DNA of 64,000 bases, taken from positions 1 to 64,000 of the IMG/VR virus record IMGVR_UViG_3300042691_027063. One strand, given 5' to 3'. Positions 1 through 9,380 of the stretch are shown one piece after another (position 1 is the stretch's first letter; every line of letters starts with the position of its first letter). The notes beneath the pieces were generated by a model. It was not told the DNA's origin, did no database searches, and was given only the letters and a program-made list of their open reading frames with translations. Source of the stretch: a virus. The position numbers and the translations under genes were made by a program.

Positions 1-3000
1 GCTTTCGGTATTTTCTATGATGAGCAAGTTGGTGACGCTATTGACGGTATTGACGCAACTCAAACATTTATATTTAGTGGTGACTTAAATACTACCACTT
101 TCCTAGTTACAAACTTCCTTCCTACTCAAGAAAAATTAAAAGTATACGATATCAAAACCGGACAGGTTTACAGATATCCAGCATTTCAAATTAACGGTAA
201 TACAATAACTTTCGATTCTGGAACATTTCTAGTTCCGGGCGAAACTGTTCAGTTAATTTTCGACCAAAGTGAAGGCGCTGCAATTGCCTCTTCTGTAGTA
301 GTAACTGGTACTGGCGGTGGAGCTGGTGACTTAGATACCCTACTTTCTCAAACATTTGACTCTTCTGCTTTGGGTGATTTTACTCAGACTGGTCTTGAGC
401 TTATTACAACAAATCCGTTGAATGGAACTCAGTCAGCTCGTCTTGTTCACCAAGCAGCTTCTAATCGTTCATTTAAACAAACAGTTGCTATTGCGCCTAA
501 ATTCCGTGGCGTAAACATGACAGCTTCTGTTGCAATTCGTTCATCTGCCTCTCAAGGTAACGTAACGATTGCATTCCGTGATGAAACCAACGGCGTTGAC
601 TATCCAAGTCAGCAGCTCCAGACTAACTCACAAGCCATTGCTTCGCTTGTAACAAACTCAACAATTACAGTGTCGGGCTTCTCTAACTCAAGCATTAACA
701 CGCTAAAAGTGGGCATGACCGTTACTGGTTCTGGTATCCAAACAGGTACAAGAATTGCGACTATCAACACTACAGCATTAACCATTACGCTTTCACAAGC
801 CGCTACAGCTTCTGCTACTGTTTCGCTTCGCTTCTCTGATTTGCCACGTACTTTACAACTTGGCTTCAATATTCCAGCAAACTGCTCAAGCTATTCTTAT
901 ACAATTTCTGCATTGCAAGAATCCGGTTCTCCAGAAACTTACATTGATGATGTTGTACTTAAGAACTACTGGCTTGGAATGAGTAATCAGGGACAAAGCA
1001 CCCTTTCTGTTCCAAGCATTACACAGCAATCTCAATACTTAGAACAATCTGGGAGTGTTGGAGTTGCTACAGTAACTGGAGCAGCTACTTCAACGGTTGG
1101 TACTGATATTTTCAGTTACAACTCTGGAACCGGGCTTTACACCGTACTTAAAGATGCTAACTTTACTTTAAATCTTTTGATGCGTAGTGCTTCTGCTGTT
1201 AAAATTGAACCTATTATTGTTGTAAATGGAGTTGATACAATATATAGCTCAAGTGATACCGCCGCAGGAAACTCATTTGCTAACTGCACATATTCTCAAA
1301 CTCTGCCAGTTGGAGCTACGTTCTCCTTTAGAAACTCAGTTGGAACTACAGATGTTAGACGCATTTCAATTAGTGCTGACGCTGTAACAACTTCACAAAT
1401 TACAACAAACGACCTCGTTCCAGCAAAAGCAGTGCTTGGCAACAGCACAATTGATATTCCTAACATGACAGCTTGGCAGGGATATACGCCAGCATTCCAA
1501 GGCTTTGGTACGCCAAGTGCTGTGGAGTTTGAGTGGAGACAAGTTGGAGAAAACGTAGAAATTCGTGGTAAGTTTACTGCTGGAGTAGTAACTACCGCTG
1601 AAGCTCGTGTTGGACTCCCTGTTGGATTAACTTCTGCTGGAACAAGTATTATTCCAAGTTTAACTTTGGCAGGCGATCACGTAAGAAATAACCAAGGCTC
1701 AACATACTTTAGAGGTTCAATATTAATAGAACCATCGGTGTCCTATATCACATTCGGCGCTCAAAGCTCAACTCAAAACGCTTTGACTAAAGTAATTGGG
1801 ACAAACCTTGTAAACAATAGTGACACAGTTTCATTAACTGCCTCTATCCCATGCGCAGGATTGTCAGCTACTGAGCAAATCGTAGTTTCTGGCACTCAAA
1901 GTGCATTGGTGGAAGAGGGTGATAGTAATTTGGAAATGTCGGATAGTTCATCTATTGCTGCAAATGCCATTTATACATTTTCTACAGTTACTAGGTCTAT
2001 AGGCGATGCCATTAGATATGAAAATGCCACAGGTAGATTCTATGCTACAAAAAATGGTACATTCTCAGCTTCGATGTGGGTTACTCCGGCATCTGTTTCT
2101 GGAGTACTACCGCAATTATATAGAGTTGTAAACGGAGCAACTTCTCTAATGTCAAGACAATTAGGAGTAGCTAGTACAGGTGGGATGACTCACGTATCTA
2201 GTTCCTTCTATTTAAATTCTGGGGATTATTTCTATTTTAGCAATGATAACAGTGGAGGGGCTGGTACAGTTCGTCAAATGGGCGTTACATACCAAGGCTC
2301 CCTAAAAGTCCTTAACACCAGCGCTGACCAAAAAATCACTATCCCAACTTCTGAGCTACGCTTTGAAGGTGCTAGTGCTAGAGGTACTGGAACAGAAACA
2401 GCAATTGTTCAATTCACTTCCATGACTAAGATTCGCGGTGATGCTTTCACAGTTGATAACAGTAATGGTACTGCTATTACTATGACGAAAGCTGGTAAAC
2501 TCGATGTGAGTTCTAGTTTAAGGAATAGTAATGGGAGTTGTAGAATATCTAGAAATCAAGCTATTAGAACAGCACTACCGACCTCTTCTGAAACTTTAGC
2601 CGGTGAATCTGGTGTTGCGCTTGATTCTACGATTGCTTGGTCTGGGTTTGTATCAGCCGGAGATGTAATTAGAATTTGTGCAGATAACACACCAACGTCT
2701 GCTGTAGCAAACAACCTAAACCTAGCTTTCCAAGAGCAAGACATTTCTGTTTCTGTAACCAACACATTGCCACAATTCTCGGAGTCTGACTCCTCGGTGA
2801 GAGTTGATACAGCTAATGGGTATGGATCAACCGCTACTAAGATTCGTAGATTTAGCAATATTAGGGATAATGTTGGTACAGATATTGAATACACAGATAG
2901 TGCGGCAAATGGTGCTAGTTTTACGGCAATGTCTAGCGGTATTTATATGATTAGTTATTCTGAACAAACAACATTAAATACAACACCTAGAATCGGTATC

Positions 3001-4644
3001 AGTAAAAATGCGTCATCACTTATTAATAATATTGATGATATATCAGCAAATGAAAGGTTAGCTATTTCTTCTGACGAAGGTGGTTCATCAGCAAGTAAAT
3101 ACATGTCAGTTTCTTGGCAAGGCTACTTGCAATCTGGTGATATAATTAGACCTCATTCTTCTGGACAAACAAATACTGTACCGGGAGGGGTAACATTTAC
3201 AATCTCCAAAGTCGGTAAGCCTAACGTAACTGGCGTAGATGTGACTCCATTTGTGAATGTGTCGCAGCCTGAACAAGGGGCCACTGTTAGAAATTATACA
3301 AGCTTACTGGCATCTAACGTATTTAATTTTAACACGGTTGTTGAGGATAAAAATATTAACAAATTTCTCAGCTACGATCCTACTACAGGTAAATGGACGG
3401 CTCTTAAAAGAGTGACAATTGATGTTTCTTTTTTTGTAATGACTATCAATGGAGTTAGTATATCTATTGATAAAAATGATAGCTCTCTAGCTATATCTGA
3501 TAGTGGAGGGGCTGCTGTAGGAGGATATCACAGAGCAAATGGATCAGCTAAAACGATACTTGAAGCCGGTGAAACTATTAGATTAAGAGCACTGGCAGCT
3601 CCGAGTACAATTTATTCAACCAATTATTTTTCTATAGAGGCTACAGCACTCTCCGACCAAATACTAACAGCACCTGAAACCTTCAGCACAGACACTGCAG
3701 CTTTGCAATATGCAAGCTCTACACAGTACACACTTAGTACTTTGGCGAATGCTCCTGTTGGTACTTTTATTACTTTTGTACACAGTGCAAATTCTAATAC
3801 TAGAACTCAAACAACAGCGAATCCTCCTTCTCAAAGTACTAGCGATATGAATGCAAATGGTATTATTTTGACTACAAGAGCGTATAATGCTGGTAGTAGC
3901 TCTGCTACTCCTTCTGCGTTTGCAATTCAAATTGGTAAAGGACTTAAGGGATTAAGTTTAAATCTTTACAAAAGTTCAGCTAAAACTGGCTCTGGTTCTT
4001 TAGATGGTATTCAATATGCATCTACTACATTTATAGGTGCTGCAGTTAAAAGTTATAACGAAAATACGGGAATACTATACATTGATACTGGATATCAAAC
4101 ATCAACTACAACTTCTGCCAACTTTGTATTTGATGATTTGACAACAGCAACTTCAGGCTACCTCGTAATCAACGCAAGCAAGAATGTTTCGCTCACGGGA
4201 ATGAATATTGAGCGAGTGGCAGCTAGAGGAATTAACACCGCAGGAACAGTAATGAACGCAACTGGTGTAACAATGCCAGTAACTGTTGTATTTGATACTC
4301 ATGGAGCCTTAAACACTAACGGAACTTTTACTGCTCCAGAAACTGGATATTATCAAATATCTGCTTCTATGTATTACTCAAATGCTACCTATGCCGTTGG
4401 TCAGGCTGTATATATTCAGGGTTTCAAAAATGGCGTTTTATACAGTACAAGTATGGTCTTCAGGGTTGGTGCTGCTACAACTACATTTATGGGAGCAGGA
4501 CCATATTCTGATCTAGTATTTTTAGGAAGAGGTGAAACTTTTCAAGTTAGGGGTGTAAACGAAAGAGGGGCTACGGCTCTTGATACTGGAACTACAGTTA
4601 ACTTTTTTTCAATTGCTAAAGTAAATATCGGTAAACAACAATGA
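1..4644 (+). CDS. Giant tail fibre/adhesin with C1q-like repeats (5' partial)
   Basis: The frame is open from base 1, so the N-terminus lies outside the window; at least 1547 residues are visible. The TTG at 370 is an internal codon, not a credible start. Ser/Thr/Asn-rich beta protein with at least six repeated modules of the form 'F-Y-D-x-x-T-G-x-F-T-A-x-x-x-G-x-Y-x-x-S', the last (from about 4250) reading GTFTAPETGYYQISASMYYS. This is typical of C1q/TNF-like jelly rolls in phage receptor-binding fibres. Likely an extracellular host-recognition protein on the short tail. The stop overlaps the start of the homing endonuclease by 4 nt. Role firm as structural adhesin; receptor unknown. Confidence 0.8.
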   Translation, partial: AFGIFYDEQVGDAIDGIDATQTFIFSGDLNTTTFLVTNFLPTQEKLKVYDIKTGQVYRYPAFQINGNTITFDSGTFLVPGETVQLIFDQSEGAAIASSVVVTGTGGGAGDLDTLLSQTFDSSALGDFTQTGLELITTNPLNGTQSARLVHQAASNRSFKQTVAIAPKFRGVNMTASVAIRSSASQGNVTIAFRDETNGVDYPSQQLQTNSQAIASLVTNSTITVSGFSNSSINTLKVGMTVTGSGIQTGTRIATINTTALTITLSQAATASATVSLRFSDLPRTLQLGFNIPANCSSYSYTISALQESGSPETYIDDVVLKNYWLGMSNQGQSTLSVPSITQQSQYLEQSGSVGVATVTGAATSTVGTDIFSYNSGTGLYTVLKDANFTLNLLMRSASAVKIEPIIVVNGVDTIYSSSDTAAGNSFANCTYSQTLPVGATFSFRNSVGTTDVRRISISADAVTTSQITTNDLVPAKAVLGNSTIDIPNMTAWQGYTPAFQGFGTPSAVEFEWRQVGENVEIRGKFTAGVVTTAEARVGLPVGLTSAGTSIIPSLTLAGDHVRNNQGSTYFRGSILIEPSVSYITFGAQSSTQNALTKVIGTNLVNNSDTVSLTASIPCAGLSATEQIVVSGTQSALVEEGDSNLEMSDSSSIAANAIYTFSTVTRSIGDAIRYENATGRFYATKNGTFSASMWVTPASVSGVLPQLYRVVNGATSLMSRQLGVASTGGMTHVSSSFYLNSGDYFYFSNDNSGGAGTVRQMGVTYQGSLKVLNTSADQKITIPTSELRFEGASARGTGTETAIVQFTSMTKIRGDAFTVDNSNGTAITMTKAGKLDVSSSLRNSNGSCRISRNQAIRTALPTSSETLAGESGVALDSTIAWSGFVSAGDVIRICADNTPTSAVANNLNLAFQEQDISVSVTNTLPQFSESDSSVRVDTANGYGSTATKIRRFSNIRDNVGTDIEYTDSAANGASFTAMSSGIYMISYSEQTTLNTTPRIGISKNASSLINNIDDISANERLAISSDEGGSSASKYMSVSWQGYLQSGDIIRPHSSGQTNTVPGGVTFTISKVGKPNVTGVDVTPFVNVSQPEQGATVRNYTSLLASNVFNFNTVVEDKNINKFLSYDPTTGKWTALKRVTIDVSFFVMTINGVSISIDKNDSSLAISDSGGAAVGGYHRANGSAKTILEAGETIRLRALAAPSTIYSTNYFSIEATALSDQILTAPETFSTDTAALQYASSTQYTLSTLANAPVGTFITFVHSANSNTRTQTTANPPSQSTSDMNANGIILTTRAYNAGSSSATPSAFAIQIGKGLKGLSLNLYKSSAKTGSGSLDGIQYASTTFIGAAVKSYNENTGILYIDTGYQTSTTTSANFVFDDLTTATSGYLVINASKNVSLTGMNIERVAARGINTAGTVMNATGVTMPVTVVFDTHGALNTNGTFTAPETGYYQISASMYYSNATYAVGQAVYIQGFKNGVLYSTSMVFRVGAATTTFMGAGPYSDLVFLGRGETFQVRGVNERGATALDTGTTVNFFSIAKVNIGKQQ

Positions 4645-5366
4645 AATGGCTAGTATATCTACACTATAGATTAGACACTGGAGAATGTTTTTACATTGGT
4701 AAAGGTACTGAAAAACGTGCCCGAGCTAGGGATTGTCGCAATCCTATTTGGAAACGTATAGAAGCAAAAGCTGGTAGAAAAGTAGTAATTGTGCAATTTT
4801 TTGAAAAAGAGCAAGACGCTTTAGATTTTGAAGTTGACTTAATAGCTCGTTATAAACCTATCGCAAATATTTCTGCTGGTGGAGAAGGTGTTTCTGGCTT
4901 AAGGCACACAGAAGAAACAAAAGAAAAGTGTAGACAAGCTACTCTGAAACTAAGACAAGATTCAAAATGGCTTGAAAAAAACCTTAATAATATGAAAGAA
5001 GCTGTTTCTAAACCAGAATCAAAATCTAAAGTTTCAAAAGCTAGAAAAGCCTTCTTTAAAAATGAGCAAAATAGAAAGCACATGTCCATAAAGCAATCTG
5101 AGTTTATCAAAAATAATCCAGAACGTAATGCTAAAAGACAACAACTATCTATAGAAGCTAAACAAACTCCTGAGTATAGATTGCTATCATCAAGAGTTCA
5201 AGGCGGAAGAGATTTTTTAGTATTTAAAAATGGTAAATTAATTACAGAAGCTAGTATTCTTAATCAATTTGCTAGAGAACATAATTTACATGCTGCTGCA
5301 ATTCATCGTTGTTTAACTGGCAAACAAAAAGAACATAAAGGTTATACATTTAAATACAAGGACTAA
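4641..5366 (+). CDS. GIY-YIG homing endonuclease with NUMOD-like tail
   Basis: 241 aa. N-terminus MKWLVYLHYRLDTGECFYIG carries the diverged GIY-YIG core (VYLHY ... FYIGKG), followed by the R-A-R-A-R region and 'E-K-E-Q-D-A-L-D-F-E' with the conserved Glu. Middle: lysine-rich NUMOD3-like segment (SGLRHTEETKEKCRQAT). C-terminus: NUMOD1/IENR1-like DNA-binding segment (TEASILNQFAREHNLHAAAI). Free-standing DNA endonuclease that promotes its own spread. It sits with 4-nt overlap between the fibre gene and its predicted chaperone, a classic insertion position. Confidence 0.88.
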   Translation: MKWLVYLHYRLDTGECFYIGKGTEKRARARDCRNPIWKRIEAKAGRKVVIVQFFEKEQDALDFEVDLIARYKPIANISAGGEGVSGLRHTEETKEKCRQATLKLRQDSKWLEKNLNNMKEAVSKPESKSKVSKARKAFFKNEQNRKHMSIKQSEFIKNNPERNAKRQQLSIEAKQTPEYRLLSSRVQGGRDFLVFKNGKLITEASILNQFAREHNLHAAAIHRCLTGKQKEHKGYTFKYKD

Positions 5367-5369
5367 TAT

Positions 5370-5858
5370 ATGATTAAAATATCTATCAAAAAACAAGAAC
5401 AGATTACTAACCAAGGGCTTTTTCCAACAATGGAAGAAGCTCAAGCTTGGCTTGACAAGCACGAAGGTATGGGTACTTTTGGACAGAAAGCTATCTTTCA
5501 AGAGCAAGATGTTCTTGTAGCAGAAGAAGTTCGTGGTCCAGTTCAGGAACTTGCAACTCCGGCAGTTTATGATAACAATGGAAATGAGCTAGAACCAGCC
5601 ACATACACTCTAAATCCAGATGGAGTTATATCTCCTGCTATTTACGAGCGTAGAATTGTTATGGTTTCTCCTGCTCAGTATGAAGTTGTAATTGAGGATA
5701 TTTCTGCTCAAATTGCACAGGAAGAAGTTAATAAAGAAGCTCTTGAATTTCTTGCTAGTACTGACTGGATGATTGTCCGAGAAATGGAAACGGGTGTTGC
5801 TTGTCCAGCAGAAATTAAACAACAAAGAGCTGCTGCTAGAGCTAGAATTGTAAGATAA
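5370..5858 (+). CDS. Putative tail-fibre assembly chaperone
   Basis: 162 aa. The C-terminus reads LASTDWMIVREMETGVACPA then EIKQQRAAARARI, matching the 'L-A-x-T-D-W-x-x-x-R-x-x-E-T-G-x-x-x-P-x-E-I-x-x-x-R' ending of phage tail-fibre assembly/DUF4376-like chaperones. The N-terminal half ('PTMEEAQAWLDKHEGMGTFG') and the 'PAVYDNNGNELEPATY' segment are less diagnostic. Begins 3 nt after the homing endonuclease and lies next to fibre genes, as expected for a cytoplasmic chaperone not present in the mature virion. Family call by motif only. Confidence 0.6.
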   Translation: MIKISIKKQEQITNQGLFPTMEEAQAWLDKHEGMGTFGQKAIFQEQDVLVAEEVRGPVQELATPAVYDNNGNELEPATYTLNPDGVISPAIYERRIVMVSPAQYEVVIEDISAQIAQEEVNKEALEFLASTDWMIVREMETGVACPAEIKQQRAAARARIVR

Positions 5859-5870
5859 TAAGGAATAAAC

Positions 5871-6557
5871 ATGTCTCATCAAGAGCTTGTATATGGCTTA
5901 AATAAAACAGTCACTGGACCGGGTTCTCTCGGTATTGGTGATGTTAAAGATGAGTTTAAAGTCCGTTTTGTGATTTCTAATGCCACTCTAGCTAATGTTG
6001 TTAGAGTTCGGGCTAGAATTACTGGACAGGATATTTGGACAACAATTGTCGATTTAAATGGAAATGCAAATCAGTTGGTTGATGTATATGGATACGACCA
6101 AATTGAAGTAATTGTTCTTGTTTACTCTCCATCTGGTAACTACGTTAGAGTTGTTGCTCAAAGTTACGATGGTGCAAATGCTGCTATTAATATCGGTGGC
6201 AACCTTGTTGGGATAGCTGGAGAAATTAGCTTTATTTCTAGCGATTCTAGCGTTGAGATTGTTGCTGATCCTCAACAGGGAACAATTGATTTTAAAGCAA
6301 TAGGTGCTGCAGGGTCTTCTCCTTTTAAGCAAGAATTCCTTGTAAGTGACTGGGTTTCAGTTGGAAGTTTTTATGAGCTAACAATTTCTTCTGCAACTCA
6401 TGGAAAAACTGGTCCATCTGTTGAGATATACGAGTTAACTGGTGGAATTTATGAAGAAGTTGATGCGTCTATTACAGTAGATGCTTCAAATAATGTAATT
6501 ATTAATGTACCACAAACCCCAGACTTGCGCTTTGCTGGAAGGGTTATAATTATCTAA
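5871..6557 (+). CDS. Tail-associated beta-rich structural protein
   Basis: 228 aa, AAGGAATAAAC leader then ATG. Starts MSHQELVYGLNKTVTGPGSL; beta-strand rich with a central glycine stretch (INIGGNLVGIAGEISF) and a C-terminal globular-looking part. No catalytic motif. Position between the fibre chaperone and the second fibre gene suggests a fibre-linker or baseplate/collar decoration protein. Function inferred from location only. Confidence 0.6.
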   Translation: MSHQELVYGLNKTVTGPGSLGIGDVKDEFKVRFVISNATLANVVRVRARITGQDIWTTIVDLNGNANQLVDVYGYDQIEVIVLVYSPSGNYVRVVAQSYDGANAAINIGGNLVGIAGEISFISSDSSVEIVADPQQGTIDFKAIGAAGSSPFKQEFLVSDWVSVGSFYELTISSATHGKTGPSVEIYELTGGIYEEVDASITVDASNNVIINVPQTPDLRFAGRVIII

Positions 6558-6567
6558 AGGAGATATT

Positions 6568-8511
6568 ATGTCAGATCAAAAGTTTAAAAGTAAAGTGCGT
6601 TTACAAGGAGGAGCCGTCCTTCCTCAATTGAGCACAGAAAAGGCATTGATTATCGATGCTAACGGGGAGATTGCTGATAGTTTAACGTCAGTTGCCGAAC
6701 TCGAAACCCTCTCAGGTGTTACTGGTCCAGTTCAAGATCAGTTAGATGACAAAGCACAGACCGATTTATCGAATCTTGTCACAGCTACAAGTGATATTAT
6801 AATTGATAGCAATGCAAACTTAAATCTTTCTGGTGATAAAATTTACATCACTTCAGATAATGCTGATCCAGAAGGTCCAGAAGTTTGGGTTCAGGGTCGA
6901 ATTTTAGCATCTAGCGATCTTACATTTACAAAAGCTGGTGCTAGTCCAATCGTAATTAGCGGCTTTGACGTTTTCGATGCTGCTGGACAGAGTGCTTCTC
7001 AAAGCTCTGAGATTTCAATTGCAACTGGTAATATTACAGACGCAACTTTAACTACAGAAGATATCCCGTCTGGTGATGTATCGATCAAAACTGGTGATGT
7101 TTCAGAAGGTGCTGGAATTTCTGGAGATATTAGCCTAGTCACTGGTCAATCAGTAAACGGTCGTGGTAATATCACTCTCGATGCTAACCAAGTTCTTGTA
7201 ACTACTAGCATAAATATGAGTGCTAACCAGATTAAAGACCTTGCTGACGCGACTGATCCAACAGATGCAGTAACAAAGCAACAGCTTGATGCACACATCA
7301 ATGCTGCTTCTGATGCACACGATGCTTCTGCTATCTCTGTATCTCCATCTGGAAACCTAGCTGCCACAGACGTTCAAGCTGCTCTTGTTGAGCTTCAGAG
7401 TGACGTAGACAGTCGAATTCTTAGCTCAGAGAAGGGTGCTGCTAATGGTGTAGCAACTCTTGATGCTGGCGGTAAAGTTCCTGTTTCTCAGCTTCCTAAC
7501 TCTGTAATGGAGTACCAGGGTGCTTGGAATGCTTCTACAAATACTCCATCTCTTTCTGATGGAACTGGTAACGCAGGTGACGTTTATCGTGTATCTGTTG
7601 CTGGTACGCCAACTGGATTCTCTGATCCAAGTATGTCTACAGCTTTTGCTGTTGGTGACTTTGTAATCTACTCTGGTTCTGTATGGCAAAAAGCTCCGGC
7701 TTCAGATGCAGTAATTTCTGTATTTGGTCGCCAAGGTGTTGTAACTGCTCAGTCTGGTGATTACTCTGCTTCTCAAATCACAAATACACCCGCTGGAAAC
7801 ATTTCTGCTACAGATGTTCAAGCTGCAATTAACGAACTCGATTCTGAAAAGTTTGCATCTGCTGACTTCGATTCAAGTTTCGATGCTCGTCTTGCAACAA
7901 AAACAACTGCCGACTTGACAGAAGGAACTTCTCTCTACTTCACAGAAGAAAGAGCTCAAGATGCAGTTGGTACAATTCTTGCAGATACCGATACTATCAA
8001 CCTGACTTATACCGATGGTACTCCAGAAATCAAAGCTGATGTAAAAACTCAACAATCTATTACTTCAGATGCTTCTGGTATTAAGCTTGTTGGTGACGCT
8101 GCTGCTCCTGGTAACTCAAAATACTACGGTACAGATTCTTCTGGAACTAAAGGATTTCACGATCTTCCAACAGGTGGATCAGCTAATGATATCCAAGAAG
8201 ACTCTTTTGCTATTGCCAACAATCAAGTTTCTGCAGCTAACGTAACTGGTCTTGCTTTTGCAGCCAACGTTCGTAGCTTCAAAGCTCTTGTCAGCGTTGA
8301 AATCGACGCAACTCTTGATCTTTTTGAAACTTTCGAACTTGTTGGTATTAAAAAGGGTGCTGGCTTTGAAATGGCTCAAAGTGCAGTTGGTGACGAGTCT
8401 GGTATAGTATTTACTATTACATCTGGCGGTCAAGTTCAATATACTTCTTCTAACTACGCTGGATTTGTTTCTGGAACTATCCGCTTCAGAGCAATAACAA
8501 CTAGCTTCTAA
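6568..8511 (+). CDS. Tail fibre / head-fibre-like protein with repeated DVQAA modules
   Basis: 647 aa, strong SD (AAAGGAG, 6556-6562). Contains two copies of a module of the form 'S-x-x-A-T-D-V-Q-A-A-(I/L)-x-E-L' near residues 253-280 and 405-432, plus 'DLTEGTSLYFTEERAQDAVG', both typical of podo- and siphovirus tail fibres. Glycine-rich linkers and a beta-rich C-terminus (res 550-647) that could be the receptor-binding head. Ends ATGA-style into the next small gene (1-nt overlap at 8511). Extracellular structural role; partner fibre unknown. Confidence 0.75.
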   Translation: MSDQKFKSKVRLQGGAVLPQLSTEKALIIDANGEIADSLTSVAELETLSGVTGPVQDQLDDKAQTDLSNLVTATSDIIIDSNANLNLSGDKIYITSDNADPEGPEVWVQGRILASSDLTFTKAGASPIVISGFDVFDAAGQSASQSSEISIATGNITDATLTTEDIPSGDVSIKTGDVSEGAGISGDISLVTGQSVNGRGNITLDANQVLVTTSINMSANQIKDLADATDPTDAVTKQQLDAHINAASDAHDASAISVSPSGNLAATDVQAALVELQSDVDSRILSSEKGAANGVATLDAGGKVPVSQLPNSVMEYQGAWNASTNTPSLSDGTGNAGDVYRVSVAGTPTGFSDPSMSTAFAVGDFVIYSGSVWQKAPASDAVISVFGRQGVVTAQSGDYSASQITNTPAGNISATDVQAAINELDSEKFASADFDSSFDARLATKTTADLTEGTSLYFTEERAQDAVGTILADTDTINLTYTDGTPEIKADVKTQQSITSDASGIKLVGDAAAPGNSKYYGTDSSGTKGFHDLPTGGSANDIQEDSFAIANNQVSAANVTGLAFAANVRSFKALVSVEIDATLDLFETFELVGIKKGAGFEMAQSAVGDESGIVFTITSGGQVQYTSSNYAGFVSGTIRFRAITTSF

Positions 8512-8693
8512 TGAAGTATTCAAAGCTTAAGAAAACAATTGGGCGTACAGCAGACGGGTCGGTTCCAACCGATCCTGAGCTGTATGCTCGTGTTAAAGCT
8601 GAAGCTAAGAAGAAGTTTGATAGATTTCCTTCGGCATACGCAAGTAGCTGGATTGTAAAGGAATATAAATCTCGTGGAGGGAAATACCGATGA
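8511..8693 (+). CDS. Small basic protein, DUF5872-like
   Basis: 60 aa. 'KFDRFPSAYASSWIVKEYKS' followed by RGGKYR resembles the short 'K-F-x-x-Y-P-S-A-Y-A-x-x-W-x-x-K-x-Y-K-x-R-G-G' proteins (DUF5872-like) found in many phages and large viruses. No known activity. Overlaps the fibre stop by 1 nt and the next gene start by 4 nt, so translationally coupled to both. Confidence 0.65.
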   Translation: MKYSKLKKTIGRTADGSVPTDPELYARVKAEAKKKFDRFPSAYASSWIVKEYKSRGGKYR

Positions 8694-8950
8694 AAAAGGG
8701 TGGCTTAAAACGCTGGCATGCTGAAAAGTGGACCCTGGCTGATGGGTCAGAATGTGGCTCAAATAAAGATAAGAAAAACCCTGGAAAATGTCGTCCTTCT
8801 GTCAGAGTAAATGAAGATACTCCTAAGACCTGGGGAGAATTGTCCGAGTCAGAAAAAGCTAAGGCTAAAAGAGATAAAGCCCAGGCTAACAAGAAAAATC
8901 AACAATTTGGAAAGCTTCGTTTTATGCTTAAGCGAAGAAATAAAGATTAA
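8690..8950 (+). CDS. Small basic protein, partner of the preceding gene
   Basis: 86 aa, very Lys/Arg-rich. Starts MKKGGLKRWHAEKWTLADGS and contains 'C-G-S-N-K-D-K-K-N-P-G-K-C-R-P-S' with two cysteines. The 'G-G-L-K-R-W-x-x-E-K-W' beginning is shared with the same DUF5872-like families as the upstream gene, suggesting the pair arose from one longer protein. The C-terminal half is a charged helix. Start overlaps the upstream stop (4 nt). Role unknown; nucleic-acid binding possible from charge. Confidence 0.6.
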   Translation: MKKGGLKRWHAEKWTLADGSECGSNKDKKNPGKCRPSVRVNEDTPKTWGELSESEKAKAKRDKAQANKKNQQFGKLRFMLKRRNKD

Positions 8951-8967
8951 CAACTTAGGGTAGAAAC
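8947..8967 (+). promoter_or_regulatory. Repeated late motif TTAACAACTTA-GGG-TAGAAAC
   Basis: Same two-block motif as at 18177-18196 and 63778-63797, here with a 3-nt rather than 2-nt gap. It begins on the stop codon of the upstream gene and lies about 33 nt before the next ATG. Could be a phage-specific promoter or an mRNA processing/translation element; the sequence does not decide. Confidence 0.5.
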
Positions 8968-9000
8968 ATTCACTACTCATTGCAATGGGAGATGTAAGTA

Positions 9001-9354
9001 ATGAAAAAGATTAGCGGAAATGCACAGAAGGCAAAACTTACTGCGCTTAGAGAGGCTAACAAGATGGCTCGCGATATGATGAAAGAAGACCTTTCTGGTC
9101 TTAAGAAAGTCACAATCGCTTCTGACTCCAAAGAGGGTCTTAAAGCTGGTCTTGAAAAAGCTGAAGAAATGATGGAAGGTGGGGAAGAAGAGGAAAAAGA
9201 TTGCTCTGAGTGCCCTGGCTGTCCTGAGTGTGAAGGCAAAGAAGAGTCTGAGGATTCTGAAGAAATGGAAGATGAGTCTGAAATGGACGAATCTGACATC
9301 GATGCCCAGATTGCTGAGCTTATGAAAATGAAGGAAAAGCTTAAGAAAGCCTAA
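9001..9354 (+). CDS. Acidic protein with Cys cluster
   Basis: 117 aa. N-terminal half basic/amphipathic helical; residues about 60-100 highly acidic with four cysteines (CSECPGCPECEGK) that could bind a metal, followed by a Glu/Asp/Ser stretch. The C-terminus ends in a coiled-coil-like 'IAELMKMKEKLKKA'. Located between tail fibre and tail-adaptor genes. Possibly scaffold-like or chaperone-like by composition; no family recognised. Confidence 0.6.
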   Translation: MKKISGNAQKAKLTALREANKMARDMMKEDLSGLKKVTIASDSKEGLKAGLEKAEEMMEGGEEEEKDCSECPGCPECEGKEESEDSEEMEDESEMDESDIDAQIAELMKMKEKLKKA

Positions 9355-9376
9355 CTCCTTCTCTGATACAGGAGTT
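9353..9376 (+). promoter_or_regulatory. Hairpin enclosing the ribosome-binding site of the adaptor gene
   Basis: AACTCCT (9353-9359) and AGGAGTT (9370-9376) form a 7-bp stem with a 10-nt loop. The right arm contains the AGGAG of the next gene (ATG 9381). Folding would hide the site; translation of the upstream gene into 9354 would open the stem, giving coupling. Confidence 0.5.
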
Positions 9377-9380
9377 GACA

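Noticed and set aside
609-869. Antisense ORFs inside fibre and nozzle genes (also 2556-2894, 3664-3930, 7146-7367, 8179-8523, 12857-13048)
   Set aside because: Shadow frames of long real genes; no SD, odd composition.
4641-5366. GIY-YIG gene as an intron-encoded enzyme splitting the fibre gene
   Set aside because: The fibre ends with its own stop at 4644 and the next gene is a chaperone, not fibre continuation; no intron structure seen.
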